Source: Phormidesmis priestleyi ULC007
Lineage (GTDB): Bacteria; Cyanobacteriota; Cyanobacteriia; Leptolyngbyales; Leptolyngbyaceae
Reading direction: 5' to 3'
Assembly (NCBI RefSeq): GCF_001895925.1
Contig: NZ_MPPI01000008.1
Location: 139,868 to 203,867, forward strand
Length of the DNA stretch: 64,000 nt
A program made the translations under genes and the position numbers. Each line of letters starts with the position of its first letter. Positions within the stretch are counted from its first letter, which is position 1. Positions 42,500 to 50,976 of the stretch are shown here, in pieces. Under the pieces are notes generated by a model that was not told the origin of the DNA, made no database searches, and saw nothing but the letters and a program-made list of their open reading frames with translations.

Positions 42500-43815
42500 A
42501 CAGCGCACAGGAGCTACTCCAAGCAAGTCATCGCTGTACTGGTGCGCTGCAAGCAGGACGGGCCCCCGATCGCTGGCGGCAAGACTTGCAACAACAAACG
42601 ACGCGGACTAAGGCGTTACCGCAACAATGCCACTGGATAGCATCGGTGGCATTGTTGCAGATGAAGCCGGATCAGCCGCTGTGGGGGAGTTGCTTGTCCA
42701 GGCTTACCGGGGGAAGTGACCGCCTCACAGAAACCCGTCCTCCAGTAACGCGATCGCGCCCTGTGCCCTCTGCTCAACAGGCATTGTTGTCCCCTTCGGC
42801 TGAACCCGATTGTCCACCGCCCAAACGATTTCTCCGCCGATCGCCAACAGAGCCACAGCGCACTGAGCGATTAGCGCTAAGTACAACTCCAAAGGAACCG
42901 CAGACAGAACTTACTCCCTGTTCTGCCTACGAGCCGTTGCGTTTACCGACTCAGGCAAGTGCTGATCTGCTGCAATGTTTAGTTCAGAAGCCTGCGCCTA
43001 CTAAACCGTTCCCAGAACCCGTCTGCGAACCCAAAACACAGGGTGCGTCTACGTCTAAAATTCTTCCCCGACAGCGCTTTAGTCCCATTGTGCCAACTCC
43101 GAAGTCACTGCCCAAGCTACCTCGTGATGTCTGCTTAGACAACACAAATCAAAAACGCTGGCGACAACAGTTGATTCAACGATCGGATGATTCTTTGCGC
43201 TCAGGGTCTCATGATCTAAATGTTCCGGTATCTCAGCCGTTGCAGCAGAAAAATTTAATTGAACCCTTAGCAGTGGAGGAATCGCCCAGTCATTCAGAAC
43301 GAGAATTATCTAACAATCCCTGGCTATGTTCTTTAGGAACAACGGCACCCTTAGATCTGCTAACGGATTTGGTAACGTCGCGATCGACGGTTTCCAGTCC
43401 TTACGATCGCACGTCTGAATCAGAACCGCAGAGACGATCGCTGCTAACCCACGAGCCTCAATCATTGCCTGAACTGCAAGATTCAGCTCAGACAATGATC
43501 CCATCACATCCCGCGATTGCGCCCTGGCAGAATGCTCAAACCCGTTCTCCCCTAGAAATGCTGTCACCGTCGAGTGAGCGTCAAAAGCACCAAGCCGCCG
43601 CCGAACTTGAGCGGATTGATCCGCCTGCTGTTGCCCCAACACTACCCCCCCTGGTTGCTTCACAAACGAGTGAAGCCCCAACCTCAGTGACAACACCGTT
43701 GATTCAACAACGCGCCCAACAGGAAGCCATACCAGAGGCAGACCTTGACGGCTTGGCAAGTCAGATTAAACGCATTTTGGATGAGGAAGCACGACGTTAC
43801 GGAATTAATGTTTGA
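42496..43815 (+). CDS. Pro/Ser-rich disordered protein in the tape-measure position
   Basis: 439 residues, rich in Pro, Ser, Gln, Thr and Arg, with almost no predicted secondary structure until the C-terminus. There, ADLDGLASQIKRILDEEARR YGINV forms one strong amphipathic helix. A short helical start (MNSAQELLQASHRC) is also seen. I recognise no family. In P2-type tails the gene after the chaperone is the tape measure. This protein is in that place and coupled by ATGA, but a disordered Pro-rich body is unusual for a tape measure. It may instead be a linker or adaptor anchored by its C-terminal helix. Confidence 0.6.
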   Translation: MNSAQELLQASHRCTGALQAGRAPDRWRQDLQQQTTRTKALPQQCHWIASVALLQMKPDQPLWGSCLSRLTGGSDRLTETRPPVTRSRPVPSAQQALLSPSAEPDCPPPKRFLRRSPTEPQRTERLALSTTPKEPQTELTPCSAYEPLRLPTQASADLLQCLVQKPAPTKPFPEPVCEPKTQGASTSKILPRQRFSPIVPTPKSLPKLPRDVCLDNTNQKRWRQQLIQRSDDSLRSGSHDLNVPVSQPLQQKNLIEPLAVEESPSHSERELSNNPWLCSLGTTAPLDLLTDLVTSRSTVSSPYDRTSESEPQRRSLLTHEPQSLPELQDSAQTMIPSHPAIAPWQNAQTRSPLEMLSPSSERQKHQAAAELERIDPPAVAPTLPPLVASQTSEAPTSVTTPLIQQRAQQEAIPEADLDGLASQIKRILDEEARRYGINV

Positions 43816-43826
43816 AGGAGTGATCT

Positions 43827-44372
43827 ATGCAACCCATGCTAGACGACATTGAACTGCCACAAGTGCAGGAAATCACGACTCACGAAAAGCGCACCCTAGC
43901 AGAACATAAGCCCCCCGGTATGTCGGGCAGTTTACTGCAAAACCTGGGACGACGACCTACTTATCTACTGTTGTGGGGCGTTGCCACTGGGTCTGAGGCG
44001 TTAGATACGATCGCCAAACTCAACCAGAAATTCCAGGCGGGTGCGTCGCTCTCTTTTACTGCCGACATCAGCACCGAAGCTAACATTGATCAGGTGATTA
44101 TTGATAACTTGCAGGTGCAGGATTTGGCAGGTAAACCGCAGCGTTATGCCTATGTGCTGACGTTGCGCGAGTATATTGAACCTGTACCACCAGAAGATTT
44201 GTCGGCACTAAACACCGATATTTTAGACGATGCTTTGAGTGGGATTGACGACATCTTAGCAGGACTCGGTTTTGCAGATATTCTTTCACCGTTTATCACT
44301 CAGTTAACTGAAATTAATGATGCGCTGCAACGTCAAGGACTTGCCGCCGTGACTTCGCCCCCCGATCAATAA
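43827..44372 (+). CDS. GpU-like tail/baseplate protein
   Basis: A 181-residue protein. Residues 1-125 (LDDIELPQVQEITTHEKRTL, LQNLGRRPTYLLLWGVATG, LAGKPQRYAYVLTLREYIEP) follow the layout of P2 GpU-type tail proteins. That layout is an FQxLGR segment, a GVL/GVA strand, LxxLRxKF, VI-L-V-E, and GKPxxxxYxLxLREY. The same domain opens the 1043-residue protein two genes downstream. The C-terminal 55 residues are helical and acidic (LNTDILDDALSGIDDILAGL). GAAGGAG precedes the ATG. GpU-type proteins join tube and baseplate, so I propose a tube-baseplate connector. Confidence 0.65.
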   Translation: MQPMLDDIELPQVQEITTHEKRTLAEHKPPGMSGSLLQNLGRRPTYLLLWGVATGSEALDTIAKLNQKFQAGASLSFTADISTEANIDQVIIDNLQVQDLAGKPQRYAYVLTLREYIEPVPPEDLSALNTDILDDALSGIDDILAGLGFADILSPFITQLTEINDALQRQGLAAVTSPPDQ

Positions 44373-44393
44373 ACCAATTTTGGATCTTAGATT

Positions 44394-45104
44394 TTGGACG
44401 TTGGATTTGAGCTAGTTGCTGTCATTGTCGCGATCGTAACGGTTGCTCTCTTTCTCCAGTTCTCCTTCAAACAGTTTAGTGAACAGCTCTCCCAGTCACC
44501 CGATCGGGAGCCGTCTACTCTACCGGGAGCCGATATAGAGACAACGGTGGTCGATCGACCTGAGCCAACAGCACCCGCCCCCATCCTCACTCAACCAGAT
44601 TCACAACCAGAGTTCCCAGATACGCTCTCAACCACGGTTGACGAATTAGCTACTCAAGTTCGCACCCTACAAGCTCAACTCCAAACCCTTACCCCCCAAG
44701 AGGTCTCTCTAATGGCTGACAATGCTTTAGATAAACTAGATTCTGCCTTGACTGATCTATCCAAGATTCTGGATGACTCTGCCGTAAAAACCGCTCTAAG
44801 CGCGATTCCTGCCAGTATCAAAACGCCGATCGTCGAAGGCTTACAGAAAGTTTTGGATGTGGTTAAAAAGACGCTGAAGGAATTGGAAGACAAAATTTCC
44901 AGTGTGGTGAATCTCGACAAATTGTTTACGACAACGACGAATCTCTTAGATGCGGTTGAAGGATTGGTAACGGATCAAAAAAGTACCTTAGAAGATGTCA
45001 AGAAAGTGATCAGCACTGTACAAGATGTGAGTAAGGCAAAAGAAAAAATTACGGGCATCCTGGCAAAAATTGATGAGATTGTGAACAAACTGAAGGCAGC
45101 CTAG
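44394..45104 (+). CDS. Membrane-anchored coiled-coil protein in the injection operon
   Basis: 236 residues from a TTG start at 44394, the only start that keeps the N-terminal part; the stop codon upstream is six bases away. Residues 5-25 (FELVAVIVAIVTVALFLQFS) form one clear transmembrane helix. An acidic/Pro-rich linker follows, then ~150 residues of helix-forming heptad-like sequence (LATQVRTLQAQLQTLTPQEV, LEDKISSVVNLDKLFTTTTN, SKAKEKITGILAKIDEIVNK). No family is recognised. Two roles fit: a membrane anchor for the particle, or a short tape-measure-like protein whose hydrophobic segment sits in the tube. Confidence 0.65.
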   Translation: MDVGFELVAVIVAIVTVALFLQFSFKQFSEQLSQSPDREPSTLPGADIETTVVDRPEPTAPAPILTQPDSQPEFPDTLSTTVDELATQVRTLQAQLQTLTPQEVSLMADNALDKLDSALTDLSKILDDSAVKTALSAIPASIKTPIVEGLQKVLDVVKKTLKELEDKISSVVNLDKLFTTTTNLLDAVEGLVTDQKSTLEDVKKVISTVQDVSKAKEKITGILAKIDEIVNKLKAA

Positions 45105-45108
45105 CGTT

Positions 45109-48100
45109 ATGGTACGTCCTCTCCTCGGTGACATTGAGCTACAACAAGTCCAAAAAGTTGAGACTGAGGCAGACCAGACGCTTGCCCAGCACAGCATACC
45201 AGCGCTAGAAGGCGATTTCTTTCAGGGCTTGGGACGACGCAACACTTGGGTCAAACTCTCTGGGGTCTTAACAGGGGCCGAAGTCAAAACTGGGCTGAAA
45301 GATCTGCGCGACAAATTCCGGGATGCTCAACCCGTAGACTTCATTGCCGATATCGCCACTGCCACCCAGGTTAACCAGGTAGTCATTGAGGAGATGGGCG
45401 TGCGCGAACTGGCAGGAAAGCCTGCGCGCTTTGAGTATGCCTTTACATTGCGCGAATACATTCCGGCTCCTGCACCGCGCCAAGAGCCGCCACCCCCCAT
45501 TCCGCCACGCCTCGATCCGGTGACGGCAACGCTGATTGTGGAAGTGACTGTTGAAGGAGAACCGACCTTTGACTTTAGCAAAGTGACGCTGACAGTGCAG
45601 GGAACGCAGGACGAGGACAACACTACTCTCGATCGTACCCTCACAAATCGAGCTAATAACATCTGGACAGAAGCCGATTTTCCGCCCGGCAGTTATACGG
45701 CTAGAGCGATCGTGCCCTCAGATCCAGAATTACCGCCTGGTTCGGCAACTGCTGTAGTTCAGAGTGGGCAGACTACCCAAGTGACCATTACCCTGCGCCG
45801 TAATCCGCAGCGGCTCACGAATGTTGCTAAAAAATTCGTGGTCCATTTCTGGTTTGATAAAGCGTTTGTTGAACCTTGTATGCGTCATGTGTTGCGGCAA
45901 GTAGCAGACTATGCCAGCCATCATGCTGATGAAAAAATGCTGATTGTTGGCAACACCGATGAAAGTGGTCGTGATAATTACAACTTGTCGTTGGGCGATC
46001 GTCGTGCCCGCAGCGTTTATGCTTACCTCACTTCTGGACGCGATCAACCAGGGGCATTGACAGAGTGGAATCTGCTACGGCGATCCCAAGATGGACAGCA
46101 GCCCACCGTCAAAGATAACTGGAATGTGCGGCAATATCAGTACATGCTTCAGACATTGGGCTTCTATCCGGGGAATGTCAAAGATACTCACGATGCACTG
46201 ACAACCCAAGGTGTGAAGGACTTTCAGACTTCCAAGGGTTTGCCTCCTACTGGAGTCGTCAACGATGCTACCTGGGAGAAGCTGATTGAGGCATATTTGA
46301 GTCTCGATCCCCAAGCCGTTGCCGATGCCCAGTTTTTCCGAAATTGTGGCGATGAACCGTTGAAATGGGTTAGCTGTGGTGAGCAACATCCGCTTGACGA
46401 TACGCCGATCGATGCCTGTGCGCCGGAACTAGCATGGCGACCAAACCGCCGCACCGAGATTCTGTTTGTCCGCGCCGATCGCCTCCCTCGCCCGGAACCG
46501 ATTCCAGTAACCTTCAATCTCTCTGGGACTCCCCCTGTAGGTAGCGGTTGGTGTGTCGGTTCTAATACGCCTGATTCCAATGCCCGACGTTGCGACTTCC
46601 TCAAGCAAAATTGCAGCACGACTCTCGCCCCGGATGAGTGGTGTGTAGAACCCGTAGAACCTGGCTCCATTACAGTCAGCGGCTCGATCTCAGACGAAAA
46701 CGGCAATTCGTTAGGCGAGATCAAATATGTGCTGATTGCTCCCGATGGCAAGTTCATGGATGGTGAGCGCAAATGTGGCCCCGATCGCGGCAAACCGATC
46801 AAAGGCAAAACCGCTCTGGATGGCACCTTTGCCTACCCCGATCAGAGTTCGATCGGAGTGTACACAATGGAAGTGGAATTGCCCCATCCGCCACAAATTG
46901 CCCACGCCAAAACCAAACCTCCGGCAACCGGGCGAGGCAGTGTCGTCTGCAAACGGCTGGATAGCGGCGATGCAGTTTTTGATGTGATTATCCGATCGGG
47001 TACGCCAAGCCAGTTTGCTGTTAATCCTCTGATTACCTTAACGTCAGCGATCGTCGTCGTGAAAAAGAGTTATACCAATCCGGCTCGTCAGCTTGTCACC
47101 TTAAAAACGGATGCTGAGTTTATTGGAGCGGGGACACTTGAGCGATCGAATAATGCAATCCGATTCTTTATAGCAGCGACAGGCAACACAGAAATTACCT
47201 TTAATGGCACCGATAACGTCTTTGATGGCGCACAGTTAACGGCAGGAGTTCCCCTATTTGCCGAAGGTGCAACGCCGAGTACAACAATAGATGATGTCCA
47301 ATTAACGTTGACGTTATCGTCTGTTGATTTGCTGGTAGGGCCGCCAAAAACGGCAACTATGACTGCGGTGGAATTGACGCTGGAGATTGGCGATCGCCGT
47401 TCTGCGCCAGGAGTTGATCCCGTTCCGCTCTCCACTGCTGCCAAAATCGATCCCGGACGATCTCTGGAAATCCGCGATCCGAACAATGTGCATGAGAGAG
47501 CACTGCTGATGGTGCGTCCAGCAAATCCAGCCACTTTCACTGGAAATTTGGTACTCACTGCTATGAATGACAAAGTGCGGGTTTTTGCCGAGGCAGACGA
47601 AGTTCCGGCAACGGGGCAAACGCCTTTGCCAACCCCACAAGTTATTCCCAACGGCACGATTCCCCCAGACGGACTGAAGTTCTGGGCTGAAGGAGCCAAT
47701 GTCAGTGCATCACCACGAGATAGCGGATTTCAACTAGGCATTCAGGATATCGAAAAAGATGGCGATCGAGTCATTATTACGATTACGCCAGGACGCATTT
47801 TAACCCTGCGCTTGATTGACGATCGGGGTCAGCCTGTGAAAAACGCGAGCTATCGACTTCAAGCCGCCGACAAAGAGTTTACAGGTTCCACCAATGTTCA
47901 AGGCATTTTGCAGCAACGGATTCCATCGAATGCAATAACAGGTAAACTACTGCTTGACTCCAAGTTGTTCCATCGCCGCAACCTCCAGACAGGCGAATTA
48001 GTGATCGACATTTGGAGCATCGATCTCCAGCTTCAAGATCTCGATCCACCCAACAAAGTTACCGGTGCCAAAGCGCGCCTGAATAATCTGGGTTTGTTTG

Positions 48101-48240
48101 CCGGAATTCAAGTGAATAGCAATTTGGATGATCAAACAAAACGTGCATTACAACGCTTTCAGACCCTTCATGGAATCGAACCTACGGGCAATCTAGATTC
48201 AGCAACCCAACAAAAGTTGAGGGAACAATATGGCAGCTAA
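45109..48240 (+). CDS. GpU-like / OmpA-like / peptidoglycan-binding fusion protein
   Basis: 1043 residues. 1-125: GpU-like domain paralogous to the 181-residue protein two genes upstream. 130-135: Pro linker. 138-232: carboxypeptidase-regulatory/CnaB-like beta domain (VTATLIVEVTVEGE). 243-310 and 410-455: OmpA-like fold (KFVVHFWFDKAFVEP, GNTDESGRDNYNLSLGDRRA, closing RPNRRTEILFV). 337-397: PG_binding_1 domain (NVRQYQYMLQTLGFYPGNV, LPPTGVVNDATW), inserted into the OmpA-like fold. About 510-580: another carboxypeptidase-regulatory-like stretch. 983-1043: second PG_binding_1 domain (AKARLNNLGLFAGIQV, GIEPTGNLDSATQQKLREQY). Several Cys occur in 413-625. It most likely ties the particle to peptidoglycan, or coats the baseplate with wall-binding domains. 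Starts five bases after the previous stop. Confidence 0.8.
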   Translation: MVRPLLGDIELQQVQKVETEADQTLAQHSIPALEGDFFQGLGRRNTWVKLSGVLTGAEVKTGLKDLRDKFRDAQPVDFIADIATATQVNQVVIEEMGVRELAGKPARFEYAFTLREYIPAPAPRQEPPPPIPPRLDPVTATLIVEVTVEGEPTFDFSKVTLTVQGTQDEDNTTLDRTLTNRANNIWTEADFPPGSYTARAIVPSDPELPPGSATAVVQSGQTTQVTITLRRNPQRLTNVAKKFVVHFWFDKAFVEPCMRHVLRQVADYASHHADEKMLIVGNTDESGRDNYNLSLGDRRARSVYAYLTSGRDQPGALTEWNLLRRSQDGQQPTVKDNWNVRQYQYMLQTLGFYPGNVKDTHDALTTQGVKDFQTSKGLPPTGVVNDATWEKLIEAYLSLDPQAVADAQFFRNCGDEPLKWVSCGEQHPLDDTPIDACAPELAWRPNRRTEILFVRADRLPRPEPIPVTFNLSGTPPVGSGWCVGSNTPDSNARRCDFLKQNCSTTLAPDEWCVEPVEPGSITVSGSISDENGNSLGEIKYVLIAPDGKFMDGERKCGPDRGKPIKGKTALDGTFAYPDQSSIGVYTMEVELPHPPQIAHAKTKPPATGRGSVVCKRLDSGDAVFDVIIRSGTPSQFAVNPLITLTSAIVVVKKSYTNPARQLVTLKTDAEFIGAGTLERSNNAIRFFIAATGNTEITFNGTDNVFDGAQLTAGVPLFAEGATPSTTIDDVQLTLTLSSVDLLVGPPKTATMTAVELTLEIGDRRSAPGVDPVPLSTAAKIDPGRSLEIRDPNNVHERALLMVRPANPATFTGNLVLTAMNDKVRVFAEADEVPATGQTPLPTPQVIPNGTIPPDGLKFWAEGANVSASPRDSGFQLGIQDIEKDGDRVIITITPGRILTLRLIDDRGQPVKNASYRLQAADKEFTGSTNVQGILQQRIPSNAITGKLLLDSKLFHRRNLQTGELVIDIWSIDLQLQDLDPPNKVTGAKARLNNLGLFAGIQVNSNLDDQTKRALQRFQTLHGIEPTGNLDSATQQKLREQYGS

Positions 48241-49819
48241 TTTACTGACTCCGCCAAATTCGCAAGATCCACCCGATCGATTACTAAATCGAACAGCACA
48301 AGTTGCGATCGGTGCCAGCAATACCCTTCGCATTCCTGGTGATTCGTTTCATGACGATTCAGGCTCTTGGTTTAAGACTGGAGCAGGACAGCCTTCAGTG
48401 ACCGAAGGGAATCAAGTTAAATATTTCATTGATGCACCAGAAACTTTTGGAGAAATGGTCGCAGCAATCCGAACTGCAACGACTTCTGGACACTTTATTT
48501 ATCTGCTGAATTGGTGGGTCGAGGACAAACTTGAGTTACTTAAGAATGATGAACCCGGTGTCACACTGGGTTCATTACTGCAACAAGCTTCGGATGAGAA
48601 GGTGATGATTCGCGCAATGTTTTGGGATCAGCAGTTCAGCCTACAGAACAATGCCGAAGCCAATCGCATTAACAAGTTAGAAAAAGGAGCTGCCATCATT
48701 GACTCACGTGGTAATGAAGATATCTTACCGATTTTAGAAAACATTATTCCCCTACATTTTGGCTCTCAGCACCAGAAGGTTCTCTGTGTGATGGGCGAAC
48801 AAGGGTTAGTTGTCTTTTGTGGTGGAATCGACTTTAATACCGATCGCGTGAAATCAAAAGTGGAGGACTCCAGCGTCACTAAAGGTGCTCCTCTTCACGA
48901 TGTCCACTGCCGAATTCGAGGTCCTGCTGCCGCAGATATTTTGCAAACCTTTATTCAACGCTGGAATGATCACCCTGAAGGACAGAAGCACAATCGCCCC
49001 CCAAATCTAGGAGGAAAAGGCCCTCTAATTGTCTTGAATGCTTTGCCGCCCTCAGCAGGTCCGCAGATCGTGCAAATTGGGCGAACGTTTGGCAAACTTG
49101 ACTATGGGTTTGCACCCAATGGAGAAACGACCGCAAGAGAAATTATTCGACGGGCAATTCGCAATGCAAAACGATTTATTTATACCGAAGACCAATATTT
49201 TGTTGGCAATCCTGAAGTTCTCGAAGATCTCACCTTTGCTCTAAAACAGAATCAAATCAAGCATCTCACGATTCTCCTGACTCACTGGAGAATTAGTGAT
49301 CTTCCCCTCGTTCAACATCATCGGCGTGAGTTTATTGGCAAGCTCAAGGCAGTTGGTCAAGATCGGGTTCGTGTCTTTACTTTACAACCACCGGGTTCGG
49401 ACTCACGACAGTTTGAGCAAGGATTGATTCCCCATACTTATATCCATGCCAAGCTCTGGATCATGGACGACGAATTTGCGGTGATTGGGTCAGTGAATAC
49501 AAATCGTCGGAGTTGGTCGCATGACAGTGAGATCGCCGCTGGAATCTATGACACCTCGAATGACAAAATTTTGACTTGCCGACTCGCTCACTGGTTTCGC
49601 ATTAATCTATGGCAAGAACACCTGAACCTACAATCACCAGAAGGGGCTGCCGAGTTGACCGATGGAGTAGCCAGTGCAGTTCACTGGTTGCACCCACCTC
49701 CAGGCGCACGAATCCATCCATACGATCATACAGAGCCAGGTGATCAGCACCTTCCGATTCCCATTCTAGGTTTACCTCTAGAACTCGCGATTTACGACTC
49801 TGTGATTGATCCCGCCTAA
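48230..49819 (+). CDS. Phospholipase D-like protein, candidate injection-system effector
   Basis: 529 residues, overlapping the previous gene by 11 bp in another frame. Two PLD half-sites are visible. The first is HFGSQHQKVLCV with LVVFCGGIDFNTDR (H181, K183), lacking the Asp four residues after the Lys. The second is complete: IPHTYIHAKLWIMDDEFAVI GSVNTNRRSW (H406, K408, D413). PLD enzymes hydrolyse or transfer phosphatidyl groups and are frequent antibacterial or anti-host toxins of T6SS and eCIS. No signal peptide or membrane segment. Encoded between structural genes and translationally coupled, it could be cargo, or a membrane-modifying part of the device. A housekeeping cardiolipin synthase would be expected to have transmembrane helices. 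Confidence 0.85.
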   Translation: MAANLLTPPNSQDPPDRLLNRTAQVAIGASNTLRIPGDSFHDDSGSWFKTGAGQPSVTEGNQVKYFIDAPETFGEMVAAIRTATTSGHFIYLLNWWVEDKLELLKNDEPGVTLGSLLQQASDEKVMIRAMFWDQQFSLQNNAEANRINKLEKGAAIIDSRGNEDILPILENIIPLHFGSQHQKVLCVMGEQGLVVFCGGIDFNTDRVKSKVEDSSVTKGAPLHDVHCRIRGPAAADILQTFIQRWNDHPEGQKHNRPPNLGGKGPLIVLNALPPSAGPQIVQIGRTFGKLDYGFAPNGETTAREIIRRAIRNAKRFIYTEDQYFVGNPEVLEDLTFALKQNQIKHLTILLTHWRISDLPLVQHHRREFIGKLKAVGQDRVRVFTLQPPGSDSRQFEQGLIPHTYIHAKLWIMDDEFAVIGSVNTNRRSWSHDSEIAAGIYDTSNDKILTCRLAHWFRINLWQEHLNLQSPEGAAELTDGVASAVHWLHPPPGARIHPYDHTEPGDQHLPIPILGLPLELAIYDSVIDPA

Positions 49820-49853
49820 AGTTGATAGTAATAATTTTGGTAGTCGAACCACT

Positions 49854-50951
49854 ATGACTCTGTTCAAACCTGCCTATAAAATCATTGTTGCTCGTAAGTT
49901 CATCGACACCACCGATGAGCCAAAAGCCAGCACCGTCACTGACTTGACTATCAAGTTGGATTTGGAAGCATTTGCCGACAGTGCCACGATCGTGCTTGGA
50001 AATGTCAACGGTTTGCAGCCAGAACGCGACGATGAAGTCAAAATCTCGTTAGGCTATGCAGACAACGGCGGTCTGACGCAGGTGATAGTCGGATCAGTCG
50101 TGACAGTAGAACCCAACATCACCACAAAGCGCGTCATCGCTTACAGTGCTGCTGCCACCTTATTGCGAACCTTTGTAGATCAGACCTACGAAAACAAAAA
50201 CGCAGGTCAGATTGTTCGTGATCTGGTGGACAAAGCCAAAGCCGGGGGCAGTTCCAGCACCAATCCTGTGCCAGTGGGCGGCGCGATCGACAGTGCGGTG
50301 AGTGGCGCGATCGGAGGTCTAACGGGCAAAACTCCTTTAGAAGTCGAGACGGCTGACGACGGCATTCAATTTCCAGCCTATGTGATTGATAGTCAACGAA
50401 GTGTCTATCATCACCTGCACGATCTGGCTGAATTGTGTGGTTTTGATCTTTACGTTAATTCTGATGGCAAATTAGTGTTTGAAGAATTTGTTGGGGGTAA
50501 TATTGTTCATGTGTTCGAGTATGCTAAACACATTATTGAATTAGATATTCAGCGAACTCCACCTCGCGCTGGACAAGTGGAAGCCTGGGGAGAAAGCCCT
50601 GCCGGACGCGGTGGCGCAGAATCTTGGGCATGGCTGACAAATGATTTTACTAATGCGCGTGGTTCAGCCGGATCTGGGAGTCCGAAACTGTTATTAGAGC
50701 GTTCCGCATTACGCACTAGAGCCGCCGCCCTCACCGCCGCCAAAGCTGCCCTCACCGCGATCCAACGCCGCACCCTTCAGGGACGCTTGCTCATCCTCGG
50801 CGACCCCAAAGTCAAGTTAGGCGATGCCATCCGCCTCGCTAACCTCTCAGACGACAGTCTCAATCAAACCTATCAAGTCCGAGGAGTCACTCATCGCATC
50901 ACCAAACTAGGCGGATTCACCACCACAATCCAGTTTCGTAGCCTGACCTAA
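49854..50951 (+). CDS. Baseplate hub protein (gp27/GpD-like)
   Basis: The start is taken as the ATG at 49854 (MTLFKPAYKIIVARKFIDTT); the frame extends 16 codons upstream into the PLD gene. 365 residues. ASTVTDLTIKLDLEAFADSA, DEVKISLGYADNGGLTQVIV and GSVVTVEPNI, then NKNAGQIVRDLVDKA and FPAYVIDSQRSVYHHLHDLA ELCGFDLYV, are typical of phage late-control D / VgrG N-terminal hub domains. LGDAIRLANLSDDSLNQTYQ VRGVTHRI closes the fold. Hub trimers seat the spike. Unlike Afp/PVC, hub and spike are separate genes here. Confidence 0.85.
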   Translation: MTLFKPAYKIIVARKFIDTTDEPKASTVTDLTIKLDLEAFADSATIVLGNVNGLQPERDDEVKISLGYADNGGLTQVIVGSVVTVEPNITTKRVIAYSAAATLLRTFVDQTYENKNAGQIVRDLVDKAKAGGSSSTNPVPVGGAIDSAVSGAIGGLTGKTPLEVETADDGIQFPAYVIDSQRSVYHHLHDLAELCGFDLYVNSDGKLVFEEFVGGNIVHVFEYAKHIIELDIQRTPPRAGQVEAWGESPAGRGGAESWAWLTNDFTNARGSAGSGSPKLLLERSALRTRAAALTAAKAALTAIQRRTLQGRLLILGDPKVKLGDAIRLANLSDDSLNQTYQVRGVTHRITKLGGFTTTIQFRSLT

Positions 50952-50976
50952 GTCCCAGTCACTCTCCTTTCTCCCT

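Noticed and set aside
42480..42505. Programmed -1 frameshift between chaperone-like gene and the 439-aa ORF
   Set aside because: The frame relation fits, but there is no X XXY YYZ slippery site; ATGA coupling explains the overlap.
45268..47699. Long minus-strand ORFs inside the 1043-aa gene (and similar ones inside gpJ, gpI and pnp)
   Set aside because: They are antisense shadows of well-supported coding frames, with no domain content or ribosome binding sites.
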